A DNA stretch of 18,869 nt from Gallionella sp. (lineage in GTDB: Bacteria > Pseudomonadota > Gammaproteobacteria > Burkholderiales > Gallionellaceae). A model generated the notes under the pieces. The model was not told the DNA's origin. It made no database searches and saw only the letters and a list, made by a program, of their open reading frames with translations. Shown here one piece after another: positions 7,889 to 14,747 of this stretch (the first letter of the stretch is position 1; every line of letters begins with the position of its first letter). Made by a program: the position numbers and the translations under genes. The DNA lies in contig SCPW01000037.1 in the NCBI GenBank assembly GCA_004298605.1, positions 1-18,869 of the forward strand, read 5' to 3'.

Positions 7889-8869
7889 CTAAGGTGCTGC
7901 CGGAACGCCCGCAGGGGGAGAGCCGGACGCCGCCTCCACGTCCTGTTTGATGGGTTCAGCGGGTTCTCCGTTATCCGTTTCGGCATCCTCGCCAACCTTG
8001 CCGCCGTCATGCTGCGCCGCTTCTTCCGCTTTTTTATTCATGACGATCATGCTGATGCGCCGGTTGATGGGGCTTAACGGCTCCTCCTTTTTGTACAGCA
8101 CCGCAGAAGACAGGCCCACCACGCGGACGATTTTATCTTCCGCCATGCCGCCTGCGATCAATTCGCGGCGCGAGGCATTGGCCCGGTCGGCGGACAATTC
8201 CCAGTTGCTGTACCCCTTGCTGCCGCCGCTGTAAACGGCCGCGTCGGTATGCCCGGACAGGCTTATTTTGTTGGGCACTTCGTTCAGCGTCTTGCCGATT
8301 TCATGCAGGATTTCTTTGGTGTAGGGTTCAAGCTCGGCGCGACCGATCTGGAACATCGGGCGGTTTTGTTCATCGACGATCTGGATGCGCAGACCTTCGC
8401 TGGTGAGGTCGAGCAGTATCTGGTTTTTGAATTTATGCAGATTGGGGTTGTTTTCGATCACCTGCTCGATATTGGTTTTCAACTCTTTGATTTTTTCGCG
8501 CTCGATACGCAAAAATTCCTGCTGCGCGGCCTTGAGGTTGATGACTTTATCATCCGCGGGCAAATCGCCTTTCCTGACCTGCCCCGAGCTCCTGGTCAGA
8601 TCCTCCCCGCCACCTTTGATGACACTGGAACTGTCGCCGCTGCCGGAACCGCCCCTGAGCGCTACTTTGAGCGGTGTTTTGAAGTATTCCGATATGCCTT
8701 TCAAATCTCCCGATGTCGTCGATCCCAGCAGCCACATCAACAGGAAAAACGCCATCATCGCCGTGACGAAATCGGCGTAAGCGATCTTCCACGCGCCGCC
8801 GTGGGCGCCGCCCACCACCTTCTTGATGCGCTTTACGACAATGGGTTTTTTGTTGCTGTCTTCGGACAT
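7889..8869 (-). CDS. motB: MotB, flagellar stator with peptidoglycan-binding domain
   Basis: MotB forms the proton-conducting stator with MotA and anchors it to peptidoglycan. The single membrane helix (about residues 28-50) contains IAYADFVTAMMAFFLLMWLLG with the proton-accepting Asp33. The OmpA-like domain in the C-terminal half shows SLSGHTDAAVYSGG and NWELSADRANASRREL, ending INRRISMIVMNK. The start at 8869 gives MSEDSNKKPIVVKRIKK, the usual short cytoplasmic tail. An in-frame ATG at 8929 would add 20 residues lacking family character. The Shine-Dalgarno before 8869 is weak, so translation may be coupled to motA. The product has 326 residues. The stop lies at the border of a MITE-like element. 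Confidence 0.96.
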   Translation of the reverse strand: MSEDSNKKPIVVKRIKKVVGGAHGGAWKIAYADFVTAMMAFFLLMWLLGSTTSGDLKGISEYFKTPLKVALRGGSGSGDSSSVIKGGGEDLTRSSGQVRKGDLPADDKVINLKAAQQEFLRIEREKIKELKTNIEQVIENNPNLHKFKNQILLDLTSEGLRIQIVDEQNRPMFQIGRAELEPYTKEILHEIGKTLNEVPNKISLSGHTDAAVYSGGSKGYSNWELSADRANASRRELIAGGMAEDKIVRVVGLSSAVLYKKEEPLSPINRRISMIVMNKKAEEAAQHDGGKVGEDAETDNGEPAEPIKQDVEAASGSPPAGVPAAP

Positions 8870-8922
8870 GTTCAGGAAGCAGTGGATGGGGAACAAGCGG
8901 AAAACGCAGGATGGAAAACGAA

Positions 8923-8957
8923 ATCCCACTCACCACTCACCACTCCCCACTCCCCAC
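8923..8957 (-). repeat. Heptamer tandem repeat between motA and motB
   Basis: Read on the minus strand, this is GTGGGGA x2, GTGGTGA x2, then GTGGGAT: five heptamers in a row. It sits inside the 90-bp motA-motB gap, so it would be transcribed within the motAB message. The same family occurs at 485-527 and 3548-3584. Confidence 0.85.
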
Positions 8958-8959
8958 CT

Positions 8960-9814
8960 TTAGCGTTTTGTCTTGACATGTTCTTCCAGTTCGAGAAAAC
9001 CGGGGCGCTCGGTGGAATTGAGCACCTTGCGGCCAAATTCGACCGCCATCGCCGGCGCATAACCGTTAAGGTTGGCCAGCAGCGTTACCTTAATGGTCTG
9101 GAATATCTTGGTGCCTTCTTCGGCTTTTTGTTCCAGCAGCGTTGCCAGCGGGCCGACAAAACCATAGGCGAGCAAAATACCCAGGAAAGTGCCCACCAGC
9201 GCGTGGGCGATCAACATCCCCAGTTCGGCGGGCGGGATACCGACCGATTCCATGGTATGCACCACGCCCATCACCGCCGCGACGATACCGAACGCCGGCA
9301 TCCCGTCGCCCAGTTTGGCAATCACGTGGGAAGGCACCATCGCCTCGTGATGATGCGTTTCAATTTCCACATCCATCAGGTTTTCGATTTCCATGGCATT
9401 CAGGTTGCCGCTGACCATGATGCGCAAATAGTCGGTCATGAATTCGATCACGTGATGATCCGATGCAATTTTGGGGTACTTGGCGAAAATCGGGCTTTCC
9501 CCCGGCCTTTCCACGTCACCCTCGATGGACATCAAGCCTTCCTTGCGCACTTTGCCGAGCAATTCGTACAGCAAGGCCATCAGCTCCATGTATGTGTCCT
9601 TGCCGTATTTTGGCCCTTTCAGCACCGTCGGCAAATCTTTGAGTGTCGCCTTGATAACCTTGCCGGTATTGCCGACCAGGAACGCGCCGAGCGCGGCGCC
9701 GCCGATCATCAGCAGCTCGACCGGCTGGAACAATGCCGCCAAATGGCCGCCCGCCAGCACAAAACCGCCGAATACCGACAAACATACCGCCACATAACCG
9801 ATGATTACTAACAT
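8960..9814 (-). CDS. motA: MotA, flagellar stator proton channel subunit
   Basis: MotA is the multi-pass stator subunit that pushes on FliG. With the start at 9814 (MLVIIGYVAVCLSVFGGFVLAGG) the functional residues fall at the E. coli numbers: Arg90 and Glu98 in KVRKEGLMSIEGD for the FliG contact, and Pro173 and Pro222 next to the channel. The family stretch GDGMPAFGIVAAVMGVVHTM and the ending EFGRKVLNSTERPGFLELEEHV are clear. The product has 284 residues. The in-frame extension to 9862 is rejected because it breaks this register. A sigma-28 promoter lies about 220 bp upstream, and motB follows after 90 bp containing heptamer repeats. Confidence 0.97.
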   Translation of the reverse strand: MLVIIGYVAVCLSVFGGFVLAGGHLAALFQPVELLMIGGAALGAFLVGNTGKVIKATLKDLPTVLKGPKYGKDTYMELMALLYELLGKVRKEGLMSIEGDVERPGESPIFAKYPKIASDHHVIEFMTDYLRIMVSGNLNAMEIENLMDVEIETHHHEAMVPSHVIAKLGDGMPAFGIVAAVMGVVHTMESVGIPPAELGMLIAHALVGTFLGILLAYGFVGPLATLLEQKAEEGTKIFQTIKVTLLANLNGYAPAMAVEFGRKVLNSTERPGFLELEEHVKTKR

Positions 9815-10034
9815 GCCTATGCTTTCTGTTTTTCTAAGGAAGCCATATGGTTCCGGGGACAACCCGGCATCGCCCTCACGCGCTCCGCGTTGAGGCCGAC
9901 GAAGCGTTGCGGACGTATTCTAGAGCAAATCCGGGCTGCGGATAGTATTCAGGGAAACGCTTTGTTTATTTTAAGCTGCCCGCATCGGGCTTTCCGACAA
10001 GCTCGGGAGCCACTTGCCGGAACACGAACTGGCT
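9815..10034 (-). other. Long 5' leader of motAB
   Basis: About 210 nt separate the predicted sigma-28 start site from the motA start codon. I see no convincing small ORF or large structure, only short GC-rich self-complementary stretches and a weak AGAAAG ribosome-binding site near motA. Confidence 0.5.
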
Positions 10035-10061
10035 TAATCGGCACTTTCCTGGGAAACTTTA
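10035..10061 (-). promoter_or_regulatory. Sigma-28 (FliA) promoter for motAB
   Basis: On the minus strand TAAAGTTT (10061-10054), an 11-nt spacer and GCCGATTA (10042-10035) match the FliA consensus at all -35 positions and at seven of eight -10 positions. It points at motA and lies directly after the flhDC terminator, so the stator genes form their own late-class unit. Confidence 0.87.
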
Positions 10062-10075
10062 GGGGGAGGCTGCTG

Positions 10076-10110
10076 AAAAAAATACCTATCCCCGCTTGTG
10101 GCGGGCAGGC
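10076..10110 (-). terminator. Probable intrinsic terminator of flhDC
   Basis: In the flhDC direction, CCCGC (10105-10101), a 5-nt loop and GCGGG (10095-10091) form a stem that can be extended by CCT/AGG outside small bulges. It is followed by a run of seven T (10082-10076). The T run begins several bases after the core stem, so efficiency is uncertain. Confidence 0.6.
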
Positions 10111-10122
10111 TCCGGCTTCCAG

Positions 10123-10677
10123 TCAGGCAGCTTGTTCGACCGCAACTGTGATCTGCCTGGCAGCTTTGGTTTTGCCGGCACGTGCGGGAGGATGGCAGAT
10201 ACCGCACATGTAGTTATTGTGCAGGTCATCCGCGTGAGCCACAAAATGCCCGCCGCATTCCTTGCAGGGAACGAGCTGCAGCATCCCCGCATTGAAGAAG
10301 CGGATCATGAACCACGCGCGGGTGATACTCAGCACGGGCTCGGCGTCTTCGATGCCCCGCACCTGGTCGAGATAGAGGCGGTAAGCGGTAATCAGCGCAT
10401 GCACACCATTAATTCCGGCGTTTTTGACCAGGAACCGGTAAATATCCATGAACAGCGACGAGTGGATATTCGGCTGCCAACTCATGAACCAATCGGTCGA
10501 ATAAGGCAGCATCCCCTTGGAAGGCGATTCGCCCTTGACCTCTTTGTATAGCCTGAGCAGGCGCTCGCGGCTCAGCGATGTTTCTTCCTGCAACAACTGC
10601 AAGCGCGCGCCCATTTCAATCAGGTCAATCGCAATCCTGACCTGCAGGGCCTCGCCCACTATGGTTTTGGTAGCCAT
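10123..10677 (-). CDS. flhC: FlhC, flagellar master regulator subunit
   Basis: FlhC and FlhD form the heteromeric activator of class 2 flagellar promoters. The 184-residue product carries the four zinc cysteines of the family: Cys138 and Cys141 (PCKECGG), and Cys158 and Cys161 (MCGICHPP). Typical segments are LIEMGARLQLLQEETSLSRERLLRLY in the N-terminal helices and SSLFMDIYRFL. The start ATG at 10677 has AAAGGCGG a few bases upstream. It lies 13 bp after flhD and is followed by a terminator and then motAB, the flhDC-motAB order known from enteric bacteria. Confidence 0.97.
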   Translation of the reverse strand: MATKTIVGEALQVRIAIDLIEMGARLQLLQEETSLSRERLLRLYKEVKGESPSKGMLPYSTDWFMSWQPNIHSSLFMDIYRFLVKNAGINGVHALITAYRLYLDQVRGIEDAEPVLSITRAWFMIRFFNAGMLQLVPCKECGGHFVAHADDLHNNYMCGICHPPARAGKTKAARQITVAVEQAA

Positions 10678-10690
10678 GGCAACCGCCTTT

Positions 10691-11008
10691 CTATGCCAGC
10701 TCTTCGACGGGTTGCGCCGACATCAGGATCGCCGCATGCGCCTGGGACATCATGCGGTCCTTGCTGTAATCGGTCACCATGTTGAGCAGCAGGTTTTCGT
10801 CGAAGCGGAAACGGCACAGCAGCATGTTGGACGCCGCCATCTTGATGACTTGCGGCGGGGTAAGGTTGCCGATCACGTCCACCAGATCCTGGCTGAGCCC
10901 CAAACGGAAAATTGCGGCGGGTTTGTCTTCCTTGATCATCTGCTGCGCCAGCATCAGATAAGTCAGATTAATGTCGCGTATGCCTTCTTGCAATTGCATG
11001 GTGTTCAT
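10691..11008 (-). CDS. flhD: FlhD, flagellar master regulator subunit
   Basis: FlhD is the partner of FlhC in the master activator. The 105-residue product aligns by eye with enteric FlhD: DINLTYLMLAQQMIKEDKPAAIFRLG, then NMLLCRFRFDENLLL with conserved Cys65. The ATG at 11008 is chosen over a start at 11062 because AAGGGGG lies about 5 nt upstream and the protein then begins like family members (MNTMQLQEGIRDINL). It is the first gene of flhDC. About 770 bp of gene-free control region lie upstream, including a sigma-28 promoter and inverted repeats. Confidence 0.95.
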   Translation of the reverse strand: MNTMQLQEGIRDINLTYLMLAQQMIKEDKPAAIFRLGLSQDLVDVIGNLTPPQVIKMAASNMLLCRFRFDENLLLNMVTDYSKDRMMSQAHAAILMSAQPVEELA

Positions 11009-11162
11009 ATAGCCCCCTTGTAAGCCAGTGAAGAACGGATAACCTGGAATCAACTGCGTCATTCAACAATTACATCTGTCGCAACCCGTATCCATACGAA
11101 TCACGACGGTTGCATTATTGCTGACATGGCGGGAAGAAAAAATCGGAAGCGTGCCGTTTTTT

Positions 11163-11206
11163 TTGTAAGAACCAGGAGACAGGTTTTGTAGGAATTTTTC
11201 TTACAA
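11163..11206. promoter_or_regulatory. TTGTAAGAA inverted repeats in the flhDC leader
   Basis: TTGTAAGAA (11163-11171) and TTCTTACAA (11198-11206) are perfect 9-bp inverted copies. A third near copy, TTGTAGGAA (11186-11194), forms a close palindrome with the last one (3-bp spacer). In RNA from the flhD strand the 11198-11206 copy could pair with either of the others, giving two mutually exclusive hairpins. As DNA it could be an operator. The site is about 155 bp before the flhD start. Confidence 0.5.
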
Positions 11207-11212
11207 GAAGAA

Positions 11213-11243
11213 CCCCTCCGCCTTGAGGAGGTAGGCGGAGGGG
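11213..11243 (-). repeat. Strong 10-bp hairpin in the flhDC leader
   Basis: CCCCTCCGCC (11213-11222) and GGCGGAGGGG (11234-11243) pair perfectly around an 11-nt loop. On the flhD strand the hairpin is followed by TTCTTCTT, so it could act as an attenuator between the sigma-28 promoter and flhD. The short pyrimidine tail makes it a weak terminator at best. Confidence 0.6.
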
Positions 11244-11295
11244 TAGAGCAGAACGCCGGCTTGCAAGGGGGTCAAACCAACGCTCTTGGTTTTGA

Positions 11296-11322
11296 TTATC
11301 GGCAGCATCCAGCAAAACTTTA
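11296..11322 (-). promoter_or_regulatory. Consensus sigma-28 promoter upstream of flhDC
   Basis: On the minus strand TAAAGTTT (11322-11315), an 11-nt spacer and GCCGATAA (11303-11296) match the FliA consensus at every position. Transcription would run toward flhD, about 280 nt away, through the hairpin at 11213-11243. No gene lies between, so it either feeds flhDC or makes a short non-coding RNA. Confidence 0.8.
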
Positions 11323-11456
11323 GGGCAATTTAAAAAGATTTATTCCTTTTTAATCATTGTGTTGCAATTTCATGCAAATTACTTTTCAATAACCGCCCGG
11401 TTTCACCCGCTCCTTTTTGCCGCCGGTGTCATGTAACACTTAAATCCTCGCAAACC

Positions 11457-11527
11457 AACCCCTTCAGCCCTCTTGTCAGGTGGGAGGCCTTTAAGCATCC
11501 CCTGATAAGGAGAGGTTTGGAGGGGTT
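11457..11527. repeat. Imperfect hairpin repeat (AACCCCT type)
   Basis: AACCCCTTCAGCCCTCTTGT on the left and AGGTTTGGAGGGGTT on the right are imperfect inverted copies around CAGGTGGGAGGCCTTTAAGCA. The piece resembles common dispersed intergenic hairpins; no coding or promoter role is visible. Confidence 0.55.
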
Positions 11528-11776
11528 AATTTAGGGTGCTACTGTGCGCTGGCAGGTTGCTGAACCCCCTTTAACCCCCGGCATTCCGTTCTTGACTCCA
11601 TCAGGTGCGTTGCGTAAAGTGCCGCCGCGATTCCAGTTGCGTTCCGGCTTGGATGAATTTGTTTGCCGCGACCGCAATTGGCTCCACTCCAAACCTGCTG
11701 CGGTTATCCTCACTTGATTGAAAGAAAGCGCAATGGCTGCTAAAACTGGGACTCTCCCGGATTCGGGGTACACATC

Positions 11777-12862
11777 ATGCTGATCCAGCTTGCCGTCATG
11801 GGTATGCTGGCGGCGCTGTTGCCGCTGACCATCGTCTGGGTATCGAGCGACACCGACAAATACCGCAAGCTGGTATGGGTTACGCTATTCCTTACATTCG
11901 ACCTGATTATGTTCGGCGCATTCACGCGGCTGACCGACTCCGGCCTCGGCTGCCCGGATTGGCCCGGCTGTTATGGGCAGGCCAACCCATTTCAGGCACA
12001 TGCGGACATCCGCGCCGCCGAAACCGCGATGCCGACCGGCCCTGTGACGGTCATGAAGGCGTGGATCGAAATGATCCATCGCTACTTTGCCATGGGCATC
12101 GGCGTGCTGATCGTCGCGATGATGGTGATCGCGTGGCGCAGGTGGCTGAAATCGGGCCGCAGGGAAATGAAATTTTTGCCGGTGTTTCCGACAGTATTAT
12201 TTGGGTTTGTTTGCCTGCAAGGCGCCTTCGGTGCATGGACTGTCACCCTGAAATTGCAGCCGATTATCGTGACTATTCATCTGCTGCTGGGCATGGCATT
12301 GCTGGCGCTTCTGACATGGTTTGGCGCGCGCCAAAGCGACCATCCGCCTGTGCCGCAACTGGCTTCCGCGCTACGCGTACCGGCGGCGCTGGCCATTATG
12401 CTGCTGGCAATTCAAATCGCGCTCGGCGGTTGGGTCAGCAGCAATTATGCGGCGCTGGCTTGCACGGATTTCCCGTTGTGCCACGGCACGCTGTTACCGC
12501 AAATGGATTTTGCAAACGGTTTCACGCTATGGCGCGATTTGGGCATGACCGCCAAAGGCGAATATCTGCTTTTGCCGGCGTTGATCGCGATCCACTGGGC
12601 GCATCGCGCCTTTGCCTTTGCCGTGATTATATTTGTCGCCTGGATAGCGCTCAGGGCGCTCAAAATTGACGGTTTGCGCAAGACCGCGCGCTGGCTGCTG
12701 ATTATGATTGCGCTGCAATTCGCCACCGGCGCCCTGACCGTTTTCCTGAATTTTCCGCTGGCGCTGGCAGTGGCGCACAATGGCGGTGCGGCGATTCTCG
12801 TGCTGTTGCTGACCATGTTGAACTGCAAAATCCGAGCTGCGTCCAACGCCGCGCCCATATAG
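11777..12862 (+). CDS. ctaA: Heme A synthase (CtaA/COX15 family)
   Basis: This membrane enzyme oxidises the methyl group of heme O to the formyl of heme A, for aa3-type oxidases. The 361-residue product has two similar four-helix halves. Four heme-binding histidine positions are visible: His101 (EMIHRYFA, with Glu98), His168 (TIHLLLG), His273 with His276 (IHWAHRA) and His334 (VAHNGG). Each half also has an extracytoplasmic cysteine pair: Cys59/Cys65 in GLGCPDWPGCYG and Cys229/Cys235 in ACTDFPLCHG. The start at 11777 has GGGG about 7 nt upstream; ATG 11798 is an alternative. Unusually, no heme O synthase, SCO or oxidase structural genes of the aa3 type lie beside it in the window. Confidence 0.93.
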   Translation: MLIQLAVMGMLAALLPLTIVWVSSDTDKYRKLVWVTLFLTFDLIMFGAFTRLTDSGLGCPDWPGCYGQANPFQAHADIRAAETAMPTGPVTVMKAWIEMIHRYFAMGIGVLIVAMMVIAWRRWLKSGRREMKFLPVFPTVLFGFVCLQGAFGAWTVTLKLQPIIVTIHLLLGMALLALLTWFGARQSDHPPVPQLASALRVPAALAIMLLAIQIALGGWVSSNYAALACTDFPLCHGTLLPQMDFANGFTLWRDLGMTAKGEYLLLPALIAIHWAHRAFAFAVIIFVAWIALRALKIDGLRKTARWLLIMIALQFATGALTVFLNFPLALAVAHNGGAAILVLLLTMLNCKIRAASNAAPI

Positions 12863-12892
12863 CTTCAACACTATTTCAAAAGCCACAACCCG

Positions 12893-12920
12893 GTAGGGGC
12901 GCGATAAATTGCGCCCCTAC
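12893..12920. terminator. Palindromic GTAGGGGCGC repeat between convergent genes
   Basis: GTAGGGGCGC (12893-12902) and GCGCCCCTAC (12911-12920) form a perfect 10-bp stem with an 8-nt loop, 30 bp after ctaA. It probably terminates ctaA and the facing lipoprotein gene. The lipoprotein stop codon (TAG, minus strand 12919-12917) lies inside the right arm. Related copies occur at 16657-16722. Confidence 0.7.
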
Positions 12921-13603
12921 TTTGCCATCTTCTCGGCAGGTTTTTTCGGGTTGGCGTGAACCAGCCTTATGTTAAGCGCTTCACTTTTCTCAACGACGTA
13001 ATCGTTACCGTAGTCGAAGCGCCATGCCCAGGCACCGGCGCGGCGGGTTTTGAAGGTTGTATCAGTCCAGTATTTTCCGGCCAACAACTCCGGGAAATAG
13101 GCTTTTGGCAGTGTGGGTCCAGGGAAGAAAATACTGGTATCCACTATGGTGTTCAATTCGTAACGGCTTGGCAGATGCCAATCGGTGAAACCGCAAACTT
13201 TTATTGCATTGATCGCTTTGGCATAGGCTTCGGTATCGCAATCGCTGCCGGTGCATACCCCGCCGTTGGCTTTTCCCGCAAAACCGCCGTTGCTATTTTG
13301 GTCCGTGTCGTACCAACTGTAAGTGTTATTGATATCCTGCAAACCAGATCCGGATTTTTTGACTTCCCATACCAAACCCGACTGGTTGTCCTGCACACAT
13401 GCCCATGGCTGCTTGGCATAGTCCTTGCCGTCATTCACGCTGCCATCCTGGTTAATACGCGTCATGTCAAACACAAACGGCTTGGGGTTGAGCACATCGC
13501 CGCAACCCGCGATCACCAGGGGGCACAGCAGCGCCAAAGCAATACCGTTGCAAGAAGGAATGCAATTCATTGGCATCATGCTCTTGTTGATCATTTTTTT
13601 CAT
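12917..13603 (-). CDS. DUF1566-domain lipoprotein
   Basis: This is a predicted lipoprotein of 228 residues: an N-terminal hydrophobic segment ending in the lipobox VIAGC puts the lipidated Cys at residue 34. The mature part looks like the DUF1566 (Lcl C-terminal) domain, with GLVWEVKKSGSGLQDINNTYSWYD, NGGVCTGSDCDTEAYAKAIN, FTDWHLPSRYELNTIVD and a final aromatic-rich YWTDTTFKTRRAGAWAWRF. Its function is unknown; such domains occur in many secreted bacterial proteins. The start at 13603 is chosen to give a compact signal peptide, and the longer frame to 13741 adds a non-signal segment. There is no clear Shine-Dalgarno. The stop codon lies in an intergenic repeat. Confidence 0.8.
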   Translation of the reverse strand: MKKMINKSMMPMNCIPSCNGIALALLCPLVIAGCGDVLNPKPFVFDMTRINQDGSVNDGKDYAKQPWACVQDNQSGLVWEVKKSGSGLQDINNTYSWYDTDQNSNGGFAGKANGGVCTGSDCDTEAYAKAINAIKVCGFTDWHLPSRYELNTIVDTSIFFPGPTLPKAYFPELLAGKYWTDTTFKTRRAGAWAWRFDYGNDYVVEKSEALNIRLVHANPKKPAEKMAK

Positions 13604-13845
13604 TTGGCGCACCCGGAAGTAAATATGGGAATAACTGCTCGGCAGAGGGCGCGCATTATCAGGGAATTGTGTGGGTTGTTCAAGGTTGCTGTTGGCATGG
13701 GGCAAATCTGGACAAGCAGGCAGAAATGAGATTCCGGACACTGTTTGAGGTATTCTTCCAAAAAAAGGTGCGCTAAACTAGACGTCCGTTTGATATTGCC
13801 CATCGAGATTAAACCCGCGCTTGATTTTTATACCCAGGAAATGCC

Positions 13846-14322
13846 ATGAAACCTATTTCAATTCCAAAACCTGTCGGCTCGCTGTTGTCGCTATTGCCGC
13901 AATACCCGAATTCCGTTTTATTCGCCCAAGCGCTGAATTTCATACTGAAGCCCATGCTCAGCCAGGAAACACTCCAGCAACTGCAAGGCAAACTGTATTG
14001 CATTTCGGTGGCGGATGCCGGCATGAAATATTATTTCACGGTAACTTCCAAAGGGTTCATCGCGCGCCATCGCGCCGCGACTCCCGACCTGACCATCAGT
14101 GCCAGCACATTCGATTTCGTCATGCTCGCCACGCGCCGCGAAGACCCGGACACCCTGTTCTTCAGCCGCAGGCTGGTCGTGGAGGGCGATACCGAGCTGG
14201 GGCTGCTGGTCAAGAATTCGCTGGATGCGCTGGAGTTGCCGTTCCAGAGCATTTCCGATGTTACGCCGCTCAAACTGGCCGAACTTTTGAAATCGCGCGT
14301 ACTTTCCGCCATCAAAAAATAA
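13846..14322 (+). CDS. ubiT: UbiT, accessory factor for O2-independent ubiquinone synthesis
   Basis: The 158-residue SCP2 lipid-binding protein matches E. coli UbiT (YhbT) by eye in its most conserved stretch, ARKQDPDTLFFQRRLVIEG there and RREDPDTLFFSRRLVVEG here, followed by DTELGLLVKNSLDALEL. UbiT works with UbiU and UbiV to make ubiquinone without oxygen and is thought to bind hydrophobic quinone precursors. AGGAA lies about 6 nt before the ATG. ubiU and ubiV are not in this window. The next gene, 34 bp downstream on the same strand, is a lipoprotein cytochrome c. No convincing FNR site was found upstream. Confidence 0.87.
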   Translation: MKPISIPKPVGSLLSLLPQYPNSVLFAQALNFILKPMLSQETLQQLQGKLYCISVADAGMKYYFTVTSKGFIARHRAATPDLTISASTFDFVMLATRREDPDTLFFSRRLVVEGDTELGLLVKNSLDALELPFQSISDVTPLKLAELLKSRVLSAIKK

Positions 14323-14356
14323 TGCCCAGTTCCTCGGTCAACCTGTGGTACCGGCC

Positions 14357-14713
14357 ATGACAAAAAAGATTCTGCTACTGATCGCATCGCTTGCGCTCTT
14401 GTCTGGATGCGGCAAGAAAGAAGTTGCCGCCCCTGCCTCTGTACCCGGTGCAAAAACGTACAAAAGCACCTGCAGCATATGCCATAAATCCGGATTACAC
14501 GGGGCTCCCCGTTTTGGCAACAGGGAGGAATGGGCGCCACGCGCCGCCAACGGCAACGAAATTCTGTATGAGCGCGCGATAAAAGGGTACAAGGGCAACA
14601 AAGGCCTCATGCCCGCCCGCGGCTACAACCACAAGCTGACCGATGCCGAAATAAAAGAAGCGGTGGATTATATGGTCAAGTATTCCCTGCCAGCCTGGTC
14701 GGTAGAAAAGTGA
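14357..14713 (+). CDS. Monoheme lipoprotein cytochrome c (c5-like)
   Basis: This is a small membrane-tethered electron carrier of 118 residues. The signal sequence ends in the lipobox LLSGC (lipidated Cys18). One heme site is present, CSICH at 39-43, followed by KSGLHGAPRFG. Met85 in KGLMPARGY is the likely second axial ligand, the layout of c5/c555-type cytochromes. GTG 14345 would add four residues; neither start has a clear ribosome-binding site, so coupling to ubiT 34 bp upstream is possible. It faces the cytochrome b fusion gene and may serve the same respiratory chain, but no partner is shown. Confidence 0.88.
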   Translation: MTKKILLLIASLALLSGCGKKEVAAPASVPGAKTYKSTCSICHKSGLHGAPRFGNREEWAPRAANGNEILYERAIKGYKGNKGLMPARGYNHKLTDAEIKEAVDYMVKYSLPAWSVEK

Positions 14714-14747
14714 CGTAACGGCGAAGCGGAGGCTGTTTACCAATCGC

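Larger units (their letters stand above)
11009..11776. other. Gene-free control region between flhD and ctaA
   Basis: No coding gene is supported in these 768 bp between divergent flhD and ctaA. From right to left in the flhD direction it holds a roughly 71-bp imperfect hairpin (11457-11527), an AT-rich block (about 11325-11395) with a small TTGCA/TGCAA palindrome (11362-11377), a sigma-28 promoter (11296-11322), a strong hairpin (11213-11243) and TTGTAAGAA repeats (11163-11206). Positions 11528-11776 next to ctaA show nothing I recognise, apart from a short GGGG ribosome-binding-site candidate. Confidence 0.6.

Noticed and set aside
8249..9811. 520-codon open frame on the plus strand opposite motA/motB
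   Set aside because: It is the mirror of two well-supported stator genes; composition is His/Phe/Gln-rich as expected for an antisense shadow.
11115..11315. 66-codon minus-strand frame downstream of the sigma-28 promoter
   Set aside because: Its start falls within the promoter itself, it reads through the hairpin, and the product has no plausible features.
13780..13845. FNR-type site before ubiT (TTGAT ... ATCGA)
   Set aside because: Spacing and right half-site do not fit TTGAT-N4-ATCAA; the match is no better than chance.
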